A stretch of DNA of 41,698 nt from NCBI GenBank assembly GCA_030539285.1, contig JAUNSH010000022.1, forward strand, positions 1 to 41,698, in the 5' to 3' direction. Positions 1 to 6,653 of the stretch are shown in pieces. The position numbers were made by a program, and so were the translations under genes. The notes under the pieces were generated by a model. That model was not told where the DNA came from. It saw only the letters and a list, made by a program, of their open reading frames with translations, and made no database searches. The stretch's first letter is position 1; each line of letters begins with the position of its first letter. The DNA is from Eubacteriales bacterium. Lineage in GTDB: Bacteria; Bacillota; Clostridia; Oscillospirales; Oscillospiraceae.

Positions 1-20
1 GCTCGGTCGGAATGACAAAT
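1..20. repeat. Fragment of a palindromic intergenic repeat
   Basis: The first bases (GCTCGGTCGGAATGACAAA) resemble the right-hand end GCTCAGGATGACA of the palindromic elements at 4567-4730 and 15429-15533. Only the terminal arm is inside the window, so this is probably the cut end of a third copy. Confidence 0.4.
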
Positions 21-177
21 GGGGTAAGTTTCCCTCATTTTCTGAACATTTCAACTCTTGATTCGCATCAAAGGGGAAGGCTTTGGTACGATGTCGAAGA
101 CTGTCAGTTCAGTGTGCGTCTGAACGGAAAATGCCCGTATTGTATGTATCCCTGTATCCCTCCACGCTCCACACTTC

Positions 178-206
178 TTGACAAACGTCCCCCCGGAGGT
201 TACAAT
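178..206 (+). promoter_or_regulatory. Sigma-A-type promoter for metY-metA
   Basis: TTGACA at 178-183 and TACAAT at 201-206 are separated by exactly 17 bases and lie 39 bases upstream of the metY start. No SAM riboswitch or T-box fold was recognised in the short leader that follows. Confidence 0.75.
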
Positions 207-244
207 AAGGGTCAGAATTCTACTATATTTTGAGGTGATTTCCT

Positions 245-1528
245 ATGGAGAAACTGCGCACCGAGACCCTGTGCATTCAGGCCGGTTACACCCCCGGCAA
301 CGGCGAACCCCGCCAGCTGCCCATTATTCAGAGCACCACGTTCAAATACGCCACCTCCGAGGACATGGGCAAGCTCTTTGACCTGGAAGCCGAGGGCTAT
401 TTCTACTCCCGGCTGGCAAACCCCACCTGTGACGCGGTGGCAGCGAAGATCTGCGCGCTGGAGGGCGGCACCGCCGCCATGCTGACCTCCTCCGGTCAGG
501 CCGCCAACTTTATGGCTGTGTTCAATATCGCAGGCTGCGGCGACCACATCGTGGCTTCCTCTGCCATCTACGGCGGCAGCTTCAATCTGTTTTCCGTCAC
601 CATGAAGAAGATGGGCCTGGAAACCACCTTCATTGACCCCGACTGCACGGAGGAGGAGCTGAACGCCGCCTTCCGGCCCAATACCAAGGCCGTCTTCGGC
701 GAGACCATCGCCAACCCCGCCCTGACCGTGCTGGACATTGAGAAGTTCGCCAAGGCCGCACATGAGCATGGCGTGCCCCTGATCGTGGACAACACCTTCG
801 CCACCCCCGTGAACTGCCGTCCTCTCCAGTGGGGCGCGGACATCGTCACCCACTCCACCACCAAGTACATGGACGGCCACGCATCCTGTATCGGCGGCTG
901 CATCGTGGACGGCGGCAAATTCGACTGGACGGCCTACGCTGACAAGTTCCCCGGGCTGACCACCCCCGACGACAGCTACCACGGCGTGACCTACACCGAG
1001 CGCTTCGGCCTTGGGGGCGCTTTCATCACCAAGTGCACCGCCCAGCTCATGCGGGACTTTGGCTGCGTCCAGTCCCCCCAGGTGGCCTACATCCTGAATC
1101 TGGGCCTCGAGAGCCTGCCCTTCCGGGTGAAGCAGCACTGCGCCAACGCTCAGGCCATCGCAACGTACCTCAAGGGCCACGAGAAGGTCAAGTGGGTCAA
1201 ATACTGCGGCCTGGAAGGCGACAAGTATTATGAGCTGGCGAAAAAGTATATGCCGAACGGCTCCTGCGGCGTCATCTCCTTCGGCCTGCACGGCGGGCGC
1301 AAGGCGGCGGAAGTCTTCATGAAGCACCTGAAGCTTGGCTCCATCGAGACCCACGTGGCCGATTCCCGGACCTGCTGCCTGCATCCCGCGTCCTCTACCC
1401 ACCGCCAGATGACCGACGCGGAGCTGGACGCCGCCGGGGTAGGCGCGGACCTGATCCGGCTGAGCTGCGGTCTGGAAAACGCACAGGACCTCATTGAGGA
1501 TATCGCCCAGGCGCTGGAAAACGTATAA
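245..1528 (+). CDS. metY: O-acetylhomoserine aminocarboxypropyltransferase (O-acetylhomoserine sulfhydrylase)
   Basis: This is a 427-residue PLP enzyme of the Cys/Met metabolism family. It would convert O-acetylhomoserine plus sulfide to homocysteine in the cytoplasm, bypassing cystathionine. The PLP-binding lysine is K207 in THSTTKYMDGH, and the stretch around SSGQAANF fits the family's cofactor phosphate site. The length is normal for MetY and longer than MetB/MetC-type enzymes (about 380-400). The ATG at 245 follows the Shine-Dalgarno GAGGTG at 232-237. It is the first gene of a two-gene operon; metA begins 15 bases after its stop and supplies the acylated substrate. The enzyme could also accept O-succinylhomoserine, but the neighbouring MetA looks acetyl-CoA-specific. 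Confidence 0.93.
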   Translation: MEKLRTETLCIQAGYTPGNGEPRQLPIIQSTTFKYATSEDMGKLFDLEAEGYFYSRLANPTCDAVAAKICALEGGTAAMLTSSGQAANFMAVFNIAGCGDHIVASSAIYGGSFNLFSVTMKKMGLETTFIDPDCTEEELNAAFRPNTKAVFGETIANPALTVLDIEKFAKAAHEHGVPLIVDNTFATPVNCRPLQWGADIVTHSTTKYMDGHASCIGGCIVDGGKFDWTAYADKFPGLTTPDDSYHGVTYTERFGLGGAFITKCTAQLMRDFGCVQSPQVAYILNLGLESLPFRVKQHCANAQAIATYLKGHEKVKWVKYCGLEGDKYYELAKKYMPNGSCGVISFGLHGGRKAAEVFMKHLKLGSIETHVADSRTCCLHPASSTHRQMTDAELDAAGVGADLIRLSCGLENAQDLIEDIAQALENV

Positions 1529-1543
1529 TTTGGAGGGTTTAAC

Positions 1544-2473
1544 GTGCCCATTCAGATCCCCAACGACCTCCCCGCGGCGGAGACCCTGAAAAATGAAAAC
1601 ATCTTTGTCATGTGTAGGACCCGGGCGGAGACTCAGCATATCCGCCCGCTGGAGATCGTGCTCTTAAACCTGATGCCCACGAAGATCGTCACCGAGACCC
1701 AGCTGAGCCGTGTTCTGGGAAATACCCCCTTGCAGGTCCATCTGGAACTGATGATGATTTCCAGCCATAAGTCCAAAAACACCCCGGAGGAGCATCTGCT
1801 GTCCTTCTACAAGACCTTTGACGAGCTGAAAGACCGCAAATTTGACGGTATGGTCATCACCGGCGCGCCCGTGGAAAACCTGCCCTTCGAGGAAGTGGAC
1901 TACTGGCCCGAGCTGTGCCGCATCATGGAGTGGAGCAAGACCCATGTCCATTCCACCTTCCACATCTGCTGGGCGGCTCAGGCGGGGCTTTACTACCACT
2001 ACGGCATCCAGAAGCGGCCATTGCCTGAAAAGCTCTTCGGCGTGTATCCCCACCATGCGGATTACAAGCGGGCCATCCTGCTGCGGGGCTTTGACGACGA
2101 ATTCTGGGCGCCCCACTCCCGGCACACCACCATTGACCGGGCGGATGTGGAAGCCGTGCAGGGGCTGAAGATCCTTGCCTCCTCCGACGAAGCCGGTGTA
2201 TACATTGTCATGAACAAGGCGGGCCGTCAGATCTTCGTCACGGGCCACTCCGAGTATGACCCGGACACCCTGGAGCGGGAGTACCTGAGAGACAAAAATC
2301 AGGGTCTTCCCATCCACGTCCCCGTGAATTACTATCCGAATGATGACGATACCAAGCCCCCCGTCGTTCGCTGGCGGGGCCACGGGAACCTGCTGTACAG
2401 CAACTGGCTGAACTATTTCGTCTACCAGACCACGCCCTATGACATCATGGCGGTGGGTCAGGATCAGGATTAA
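1544..2473 (+). CDS. metA: Homoserine O-acetyltransferase (MetA family)
   Basis: This 309-residue protein activates homoserine by acylation, the first committed step to methionine. The catalytic residues fall at the usual family positions: Cys142 in HICWAAQ, His235 and Glu237 in TGHSEYD. Residue 111 is Glu (TGAPVE). In the MetA family Glu111 is known to go with acetyl-CoA use and Gly with succinyl-CoA, so this protein is predicted to be an acetyltransferase despite the family name homoserine O-succinyltransferase. That matches the O-acetylhomoserine sulfhydrylase encoded just upstream. The start is a GTG at 1544 preceded by GGAGGG at 1532-1537; the N-terminus [10 protein letters not shown] is the canonical MetA beginning. 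A strong terminator follows. Confidence 0.93.
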   Translation: MPIQIPNDLPAAETLKNENIFVMCRTRAETQHIRPLEIVLLNLMPTKIVTETQLSRVLGNTPLQVHLELMMISSHKSKNTPEEHLLSFYKTFDELKDRKFDGMVITGAPVENLPFEEVDYWPELCRIMEWSKTHVHSTFHICWAAQAGLYYHYGIQKRPLPEKLFGVYPHHADYKRAILLRGFDDEFWAPHSRHTTIDRADVEAVQGLKILASSDEAGVYIVMNKAGRQIFVTGHSEYDPDTLEREYLRDKNQGLPIHVPVNYYPNDDDTKPPVVRWRGHGNLLYSNWLNYFVYQTTPYDIMAVGQDQD

Positions 2474-2490
2474 CAAAATGTTTCCATTTG

Positions 2491-2527
2491 CCCGCCGCGC
2501 TGGACTTGAAACCCCGCGGCGGGTTTT
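2491..2527 (+). terminator. Rho-independent terminator of metY-metA
   Basis: A perfect nine-base-pair stem CCCGCCGCG (2491-2499) / CGCGGCGGG (2515-2523) is followed by TTTT. Its 3' arm lies inside the spacer of a candidate promoter (2506-2534). Confidence 0.85.
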
Positions 2528-2534
2528 GTATAAT
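2506..2534 (+). promoter_or_regulatory. Candidate promoter overlapping the metA terminator
   Basis: TTGAAA (2506-2511) and TATAAT (2529-2534) have a 17-base spacer formed by the 3' arm of the metA terminator. It points at the HAD gene at 2721 and would give a leader of about 180 bases that contains an inverted-repeat element. This is a sequence match only. Confidence 0.5.
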
Positions 2535-2548
2535 ATAGGTATACGATT

Positions 2549-2699
2549 CGTAGGGCGGGGTCATGACCCCGCCGGCCATGTTTCGACGTCTGAATGGGGA
2601 ACGACCAATGGGATACGGCCCAGAGAGGAACAATTCCTTTTTTAGAAAACGAACCGCAAATTTGATACTGGGTCGGCGGGGTCATGACCCCGCCCTACG
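2549..2699. repeat. MITE-like element with CGTAGGG...CCCTACG ends
   Basis: The terminal inverted repeats are 25 bases long: CGTAGGGCGGGGTCATGACCCCGCC at the left (2549-2573) and its reverse complement at the right (2675-2699). Each end contains the self-complementary core GGGTCATGACCC. There is no coding capacity inside the 151 bases. A second member with the same outer bases but a different inner stem is at 7952-8063. It sits in the leader of the HAD operon. Confidence 0.7.
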
Positions 2700-2720
2700 G
2701 TATTTTTTATGAGGTAATTT

Positions 2721-3425
2721 ATGACAAAAGCAATTCTATTCGATTTGGACGGCACCCTGCTTCCTATGGACCAGGAGGTGTTCGTCAAGGACTACTTAGG
2801 CCGCATGGCGAAGTTTCTGGCCCCCCACGGCTATGACCCTCAGAGCCTGATCAAGGCCATCTGGGCGGGCACCGGGGCCATGGTGAAAAACGACGGCAAG
2901 GCCCTCAATGAGGACGTGTTCTGGAGCGTGTTCAATTCTGTGCTGGGCAGGGACGCAAAGCAGGATGAAGCCCTGTTCCTGGAATTCTATGAGACGGTTT
3001 TCCAGCAGGCCAAGGATAGCTGCGGCTTTGCCCCTGCCGCCGCCGAGGTTATCCGGGAATGCAAAGCCCTGGGCTACCGGGTGGTGCTGGCTACCAACCC
3101 CTTATTTCCCGCCATCGCCACCCAGAGCCGCGCCCGCTGGGCGGGTCTGGACCCGGAGGACTTTGAATGCATCACCACCTACGAAAATTCCCGGTTCTGC
3201 AAGCCCAATCCCGACTATTACCGGGAGATTCTGGGAAAAATAGGGCTGGACGGCTCTGAGTGCCTGATGGTGGGCAACGACGTGGGGGAGGACATGATCG
3301 CCTGGACACTGGGCATGAAGGTGTTCCTGCTCACCGACTGCCTGATCAACAAGGCAGGGGAGGACATCTCCCAGTACCCCAACGGGGGCTTCCCGGAGCT
3401 GTTACACTACATTCGGAGCCTGTGA
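2721..3425 (+). CDS. HAD-superfamily hydrolase (phosphatase)
   Basis: This 234-residue protein is of the haloacid dehalogenase family, a probable cytoplasmic phosphatase acting on a small phosphorylated metabolite; the substrate cannot be read from the sequence. Motif I is FDLDGTL, with nucleophile Asp8 and acid/base Asp10. Motif II is in the VVLATNP region, the motif III lysine is in FCKPNPDYY, and motif IV is GNDVGEDMI. A helical cap lies between motifs I and II (about residues 15-95). The ATG at 2721 follows GAGGTAA. It starts a compact operon: the alpha/beta hydrolase gene begins two bases after its stop. Confidence 0.88.
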   Translation: MTKAILFDLDGTLLPMDQEVFVKDYLGRMAKFLAPHGYDPQSLIKAIWAGTGAMVKNDGKALNEDVFWSVFNSVLGRDAKQDEALFLEFYETVFQQAKDSCGFAPAAAEVIRECKALGYRVVLATNPLFPAIATQSRARWAGLDPEDFECITTYENSRFCKPNPDYYREILGKIGLDGSECLMVGNDVGEDMIAWTLGMKVFLLTDCLINKAGEDISQYPNGGFPELLHYIRSL

Positions 3426-3427
3426 AT

Positions 3428-4354
3428 ATGGTATTTTTGGTTCTTCTGTGTCTTTCGCTTGCGGTTTTGCTGGGCGGCGGGTACTACGCCTACCGCTATG
3501 CCTTTTATTCGCCCAGGAAGGGCAGGGAAGACCTGCCGGTGCACAAGGGAAAGCAGTATGAACCCCATTTGGACACCATCGCCCGGCTGCTGCAAACCAT
3601 TATCGACCGGCCCTGTGAATTTGTCAGTATTACGTCCTGCGACGGCCTGACCCTGTCGGGGCGGTATTATCATGTGGCAGACGGTGCGCCGCTGGACATC
3701 GCCTTTCACGGCTACCGCAGCTCCGGATTAACAGACTTCTGCGGCGGCGCGGAGCTGAGCCGGGAGCTGGGCCACAATCTGCTGCTGGTCGATCAGCGCG
3801 CCCACGGAAAAAGCCAGGGCATGACCATCACCTTTGGCATCAAGGAGCGCTGGGACGTCCTCAGCTGGGTGGATTACGCCCTGGAGCGGTTCGGCCCGGA
3901 TACCAAAATTCTTCTCTACGGCATCTCCATGGGGGCCTCCACGGTGCTGATGGCCTCAGAGCTGCCCCTGCCGGAGGCTGTCCGGGGCATCGTTGCTGAC
4001 TGCCCCTATTCCTCGCCCACCAAGATCATCCTGTCGGTGGCCCGGAAGATGCGGATCCCCGGCCCTGTGGCAGCGCTTTTCAGTTGGGCCGGGGCCAAGG
4101 TCTACGGGGGCTTTGACCTGCGGGAAGCCGACCCCGTCCGGGCGGTGAAGCAGGCGGGGGTGCCCATTTTGCTGATCCACGGGGAGTCCGACGGCTTTGT
4201 GCCCTGCGACATGAGCGGCGAGATCCAGCGGGCCAACCCCCGGAAGGTCTACCGCTGTACCTTCCCCGGGGCCGACCACGGCATCAGCTTTCTCACTGAC
4301 CCGGACCGCTACCGGCACATCGTTCAGGAATTTTCCGACAAAGTTTTGACATAA
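3428..4354 (+). CDS. Membrane-anchored alpha/beta hydrolase
   Basis: This 308-residue serine hydrolase has one N-terminal hydrophobic segment (residues 2-22) that probably anchors it in the membrane with the catalytic domain outside. The triad is visible: Ser167 in GISMGAS, Asp255 in HGESDGF and His284 in GADHGIS. The HGY motif in AFHGYRSS probably gives the oxyanion hole. This resembles the BEM46/YqkD-like esterase group, and the substrate is unknown. The open frame extends upstream into the HAD gene, but the ATG at 3428, two bases after the HAD stop, gives the normal family N-terminus. Translation is probably coupled. Confidence 0.85.
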   Translation: MVFLVLLCLSLAVLLGGGYYAYRYAFYSPRKGREDLPVHKGKQYEPHLDTIARLLQTIIDRPCEFVSITSCDGLTLSGRYYHVADGAPLDIAFHGYRSSGLTDFCGGAELSRELGHNLLLVDQRAHGKSQGMTITFGIKERWDVLSWVDYALERFGPDTKILLYGISMGASTVLMASELPLPEAVRGIVADCPYSSPTKIILSVARKMRIPGPVAALFSWAGAKVYGGFDLREADPVRAVKQAGVPILLIHGESDGFVPCDMSGEIQRANPRKVYRCTFPGADHGISFLTDPDRYRHIVQEFSDKVLT

Positions 4355-4366
4355 GGAGAGATGACT

Positions 4367-4561
4367 ATGGCAGTCCGTTTGAATGAGGACAAGGAAATGG
4401 TGCAGACCATCCGCGACGGCCTGAAACGCACCGGGGGTTACTGCCCCTGCCGTTTGGAGCGCAGCGAGGAAAACAAATGTATCTGCAAGGAGTTCCGGGA
4501 GCAGATCGCGGACCCGGACTACCACGGCTACTGCCACTGTATGCTCTACTATAAGGAGTGA
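4367..4561 (+). CDS. Ferredoxin-thioredoxin reductase catalytic (beta) subunit-like protein
   Basis: This is a 64-residue Cys-rich protein. The cysteines occur in the order CPC, CIC and CHC (YCPCRLE, CICKEFREQI, GYCHCMLYY), the arrangement of the FeThRed_B family. In that family, cysteines hold a [4Fe-4S] cluster next to a redox-active disulfide that passes electrons from ferredoxin to a thioredoxin. The usual variable partner subunit is absent here, as is common for such genes in anaerobes. Two ATGs are possible (4361 and 4367); 4367 is preferred because the AAGGAG at 4353-4358 is then eight bases away. It is the last gene of the HAD/hydrolase operon and starts just after the hydrolase stop. 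Confidence 0.85.
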   Translation: MAVRLNEDKEMVQTIRDGLKRTGGYCPCRLERSEENKCICKEFREQIADPDYHGYCHCMLYYKE

Positions 4562-4566
4562 CAGCT

Positions 4567-4730
4567 TGTCATCCTGAGCATAGCGTCAGCGATTTTGATG
4601 AAAATGAGTGCCGGCGGCAGTCATTCCTTAAAATTGCGCAGCGAGTCGAAGGATCTATCCAGTACCGTTTGTTGGAAGCGGAAAGATCCTTCGACTCCGC
4701 AGCCCAGGGGCTGCTCCGCTCAGGATGACA
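4567..4730. repeat. Palindromic repeat with TGTCATCCTGAGC ends
   Basis: The 164-base element begins TGTCATCCTGAGC and ends with the exact reverse complement GCTCAGGATGACA. Inner arms GCGAGTCGAAGGATCT and AGATCCTTCGACTCCGC also pair. A second copy is at 15429-15533 and a fragment lies at the left window edge. No gene is inside. As RNA it would form a long hairpin behind the preceding operon. Confidence 0.75.
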
Positions 4731-4777
4731 CTGAGGGGAAGCACCCCAAAATATTTGTCAGTTTTTAGAAAAAAGTG

Positions 4778-4806
4778 TTGACAAACAGAGCACCCTGTGT
4801 TATTAT
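4778..4806 (+). promoter_or_regulatory. Promoter of tRNA-Leu
   Basis: TTGACA (4778-4783), a 17-base spacer and TATTAT (4801-4806) lie 38 bases upstream of the tRNA. Confidence 0.8.
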
Positions 4807-4844
4807 ATTGGAGCGCTGAGGGAAACCCTTCAGAAAGCGAATAT

Positions 4845-4932
4845 GGGCGAGTGGTGGAATTGGTAGACTCGCTAGATTCAGGTTCTAGTGTTCACTGCGG
4901 ACGTGCGGGTTCAAGTCCCGCCTCGCCCACCA
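4845..4932 (+). tRNA. tRNA-Leu (anticodon CAG)
   Basis: The acceptor stem GGGCGAG (4845-4851) pairs with CTCGCCC (4922-4928), followed by A and an encoded CCA (4930-4932). The anticodon arm is CTAGA-TTCAGGT-TCTAG, giving anticodon CAG, which reads CUG leucine codons. The long variable arm typical of class II tRNA-Leu is present, as is the T-arm GTTCAAGTC. Confidence 0.95.
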
Positions 4933-4933
4933 G

Positions 4934-4971
4934 AAAAAGCATCCTTTGTCTTTGGACAAAGGATGCTTTTT
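4934..4971 (+). terminator. Terminator of tRNA-Leu
   Basis: The stem GCATCCTTTGTC / GACAAAGGATGC with loop TTTG is flanked by runs of A and T, ending in TTTTT. It would work in either direction. Confidence 0.9.
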
Positions 4972-4974
4972 CAG

Positions 4975-5156
4975 TGAAATAAATCCTATTGGGATTTGTG
5001 AAATGCCTGACCGGCGTGAAATATTGCTTCGCAATGTGAAATGCGCTGCGGCGCGTGATGGATTTATTTCATTTCACTTGACGCGCAAGCGTCAAATTTC
5101 ACCATCCCCGCAGGGGATCATTTCACAGTTTACAAAAGCAAACTATTTCACTTCAC
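4975..5156. repeat. Hairpin-array (cruciform) repeat, copy A
   Basis: This element consists of small hairpins separated by a six-base spacer. In the left half the spacer reads TGAAAT and in the right half ATTTCA. Left hairpins are AAATCC..GGATTT, GCC..GGC, ATTGC-TTC-GCAAT (5023-5035) and GCGC-TGCG-GCGC (5043-5054). Right hairpins are TTGACGC-GCAA-GCGTCAA (5078-5095), ATCCCC-GCA-GGGGAT (5104-5118) and AGTTTAC..GCAAACT. The left half is also closed by an 11-base stem, GAAATAAATCC (4976-4986) with GGATTTATTTC (5060-5070). Copy B is at 19996-20172. Both copies directly follow a tRNA gene and its terminator. There is no convincing ORF. Confidence 0.8.
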
Positions 5157-5171
5157 ACTCCTAACGCTGCA

Positions 5172-5420
5172 CTACGTATTTTTGTATTTCCTCCGCGTAG
5201 CCATCCCGCCCCGGATGTGCCGCTCCTGCTTATTCTTATCCAGCACCTCGCGCACCTGCACGTACAGGGGATAGTTGCACAGGCGCAGCCGCTGGGTCAA
5301 GGCTTTGTGGACTGTGGATTTGGAAATTCCAAAGTGCTTTGCGGCGGCCCGCACCGTCGCGCCGGTCTCGATGACGTACACAGCCAATTCACAGGCTCGC
5401 TCCTCCAGATCTTGTTTCAT
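5172..5420 (-). CDS. spoIIID: Sporulation transcription factor SpoIIID
   Basis: This 82-residue DNA-binding protein controls mother-cell genes after engulfment in endospore formers. The helix-turn-helix is at about residues 20-45 (TVRAAAKHFGISKSTVHKAL), followed by the family's basic tail with RHIRGGMATRRKYKN, which in Bacillus SpoIIID also contacts DNA. The start is the ATG at 5420, preceded by GGAGGGG. A longer frame starting 15 codons upstream lacks family similarity and would place the ribosome site inside the gene. The gene stands alone and is divergent from the threonine aldolase gene. Its presence indicates a spore-forming lineage. No clear sigma-E promoter was found. Confidence 0.92.
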   Translation of the reverse strand: MKQDLEERACELAVYVIETGATVRAAAKHFGISKSTVHKALTQRLRLCNYPLYVQVREVLDKNKQERHIRGGMATRRKYKNT

Positions 5421-5483
5421 AGGCTCCCCTCCGATGCTGTGTTGCTGGAAAATCCTATGCTGCAAGCAGTCCCATTATGCGTC

Positions 5484-5512
5484 TTGACAGGGGGCAGGGG
5501 AGGGTATAAAAT
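5484..5512 (+). promoter_or_regulatory. Promoter of the threonine aldolase gene
   Basis: TTGACA (5484-5489), a G-rich 17-base spacer and TAAAAT (5507-5512) lie 32 bases upstream of the start codon at 5545. Confidence 0.7.
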
Positions 5513-5544
5513 AACAAAATCAGGGAAAAGAAAGGAAGAAACCC

Positions 5545-6591
5545 ATGCTTTATTTCAACAATGATTACGCCGAAGGCTGCCATCCCAAGGTGCTGGAAGC
5601 GCTGACGAAAACCAATTTCGACCAGACCCCCGGCTATGGGGAGGATAAATACTGCCAGACCGCCGCAAAGAAGATCCGTGCCCTCTGCGGCCGGGAGGAC
5701 GCGGCTGTCCACTTCTTAGTTGGCGGCACCCAGACCAACATGACCGTCATTGCCGCCGCTCTGCGGCCCCATCAGGGGGCGCTGTGCGCTGTCAGCGGAC
5801 ACATCCACGTCCATGAGACGGGAGCCGTGGAAGCCACGGGCCACAAGGTGCTGGCCCTGCCCTCTGCCGACGGCAAAATCACCGCCGCCCAGGTCCGGCA
5901 GGCCGTGGAAGCCCACCGCAATGACGGAAGCTTTGAGCACATCGTCCAGCCCAAGCTGGTCTATATCTCCAATCCTACGGAACTGGGCACCCTCTATAGC
6001 CTTGCGGAGCTGACGCACTTAAGCGAAACCTGTCATGAATTGGGATTGTACCTGTTCCTGGACGGCGCCCGGCTGGGCTACGGCCTGATGGCGAAGGGCA
6101 ATAATGTGAGCCTGCCCGATCTCGCCCGGCTGTGCGACGTGTTCTACATCGGCGGCACCAAGGTGGGCGCCCTGTTTGGGGAAGCCGTGGTGATCGCAAA
6201 CCCGGCGCTCAAAGAGGATTTCCGCTACATCATCAAGCAGCACGGCGGTATGCTGGCCAAGGGCCGGCTGCTGGGGGTGCAGTTTGACGCCCTGATGACG
6301 GACAACCTGTATTTCGAGATTTCCGCCCACGCGGACGCTCTGGCAGACCGACTGAGGGACACGATGCTGTCCCTGAACGTGCCGTTCTTAGTCCCCGGCG
6401 TGACCAACCAGCTGTTCCCCATCCTGCCGGACGCGGTGCTGGACAAGCTCAAAGAAACATACGTCTTCTGCGAGCAGCAGCGGGTGGATGAGACCCACCG
6501 GGCGGTGCGCTTTTGCACAAGCTGGGCCACTAAGGAGGAGGCAGTGGATGCCCTCTGCGCCGACCTGCGTTCCCTTTTAGGGAAAAATTAA
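5545..6591 (+). CDS. Low-specificity L-threonine aldolase family PLP enzyme
   Basis: This 348-residue cytoplasmic PLP enzyme of the beta-eliminating lyase / threonine aldolase family probably cleaves L-threonine or L-allo-threonine to glycine and acetaldehyde. The N-terminus MLYFNNDYAEGCHPKVLEAL and the segment PGYGEDKYC are characteristic. The PLP lysine is K206 in GGTKVGALFGE, and the cofactor-stacking and phosphate contacts are expected in FLVGGTQTN. The length is typical. The ATG at 5545 follows AAAGGAAG. The gene has its own promoter and no operon partner; the next gene has a separate candidate promoter. Substrate stereospecificity cannot be assigned from sequence. Confidence 0.88.
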   Translation: MLYFNNDYAEGCHPKVLEALTKTNFDQTPGYGEDKYCQTAAKKIRALCGREDAAVHFLVGGTQTNMTVIAAALRPHQGALCAVSGHIHVHETGAVEATGHKVLALPSADGKITAAQVRQAVEAHRNDGSFEHIVQPKLVYISNPTELGTLYSLAELTHLSETCHELGLYLFLDGARLGYGLMAKGNNVSLPDLARLCDVFYIGGTKVGALFGEAVVIANPALKEDFRYIIKQHGGMLAKGRLLGVQFDALMTDNLYFEISAHADALADRLRDTMLSLNVPFLVPGVTNQLFPILPDAVLDKLKETYVFCEQQRVDETHRAVRFCTSWATKEEAVDALCADLRSLLGKN

Positions 6592-6602
6592 CAACTTATT
6601 CA

Positions 6603-6632
6603 TTGGACTTTTGTGCAATTTCCCGTTATACT
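6603..6632 (+). promoter_or_regulatory. Candidate promoter of the AI-2E family gene
   Basis: TTGGAC (6603-6608) and TATACT (6627-6632) with an 18-base spacer lie just upstream of the GTG start at 6654. Confidence 0.5.
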
Positions 6633-6653
6633 GTAGGAAAAGGGGGAAATTCT

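Noticed and set aside
1-244. SAM riboswitch or T-box upstream of metY
   Set aside because: The leader from the promoter to the start is only about 30 bases, and no conserved SAM-box or T-box motif was found upstream.
3260-3427. Longer N-terminus for the alpha/beta hydrolase inside the HAD gene
   Set aside because: The extra 56 codons are in the frame shadow of the HAD gene, and the ATG at 3428 directly gives the membrane-anchor segment.
4797-4982. Apparent small protein containing GRVVELVDSLDSGSS across tRNA-Leu
   Set aside because: This is the translated tRNA-Leu sequence, a well-known false ORF.
4975-5156. CRISPR array, because of regularly spaced short repeats
   Set aside because: The repeated unit is only six bases (TGAAAT/ATTTCA), spacers are self-complementary hairpins of 11-18 bases, and no cas genes are present.
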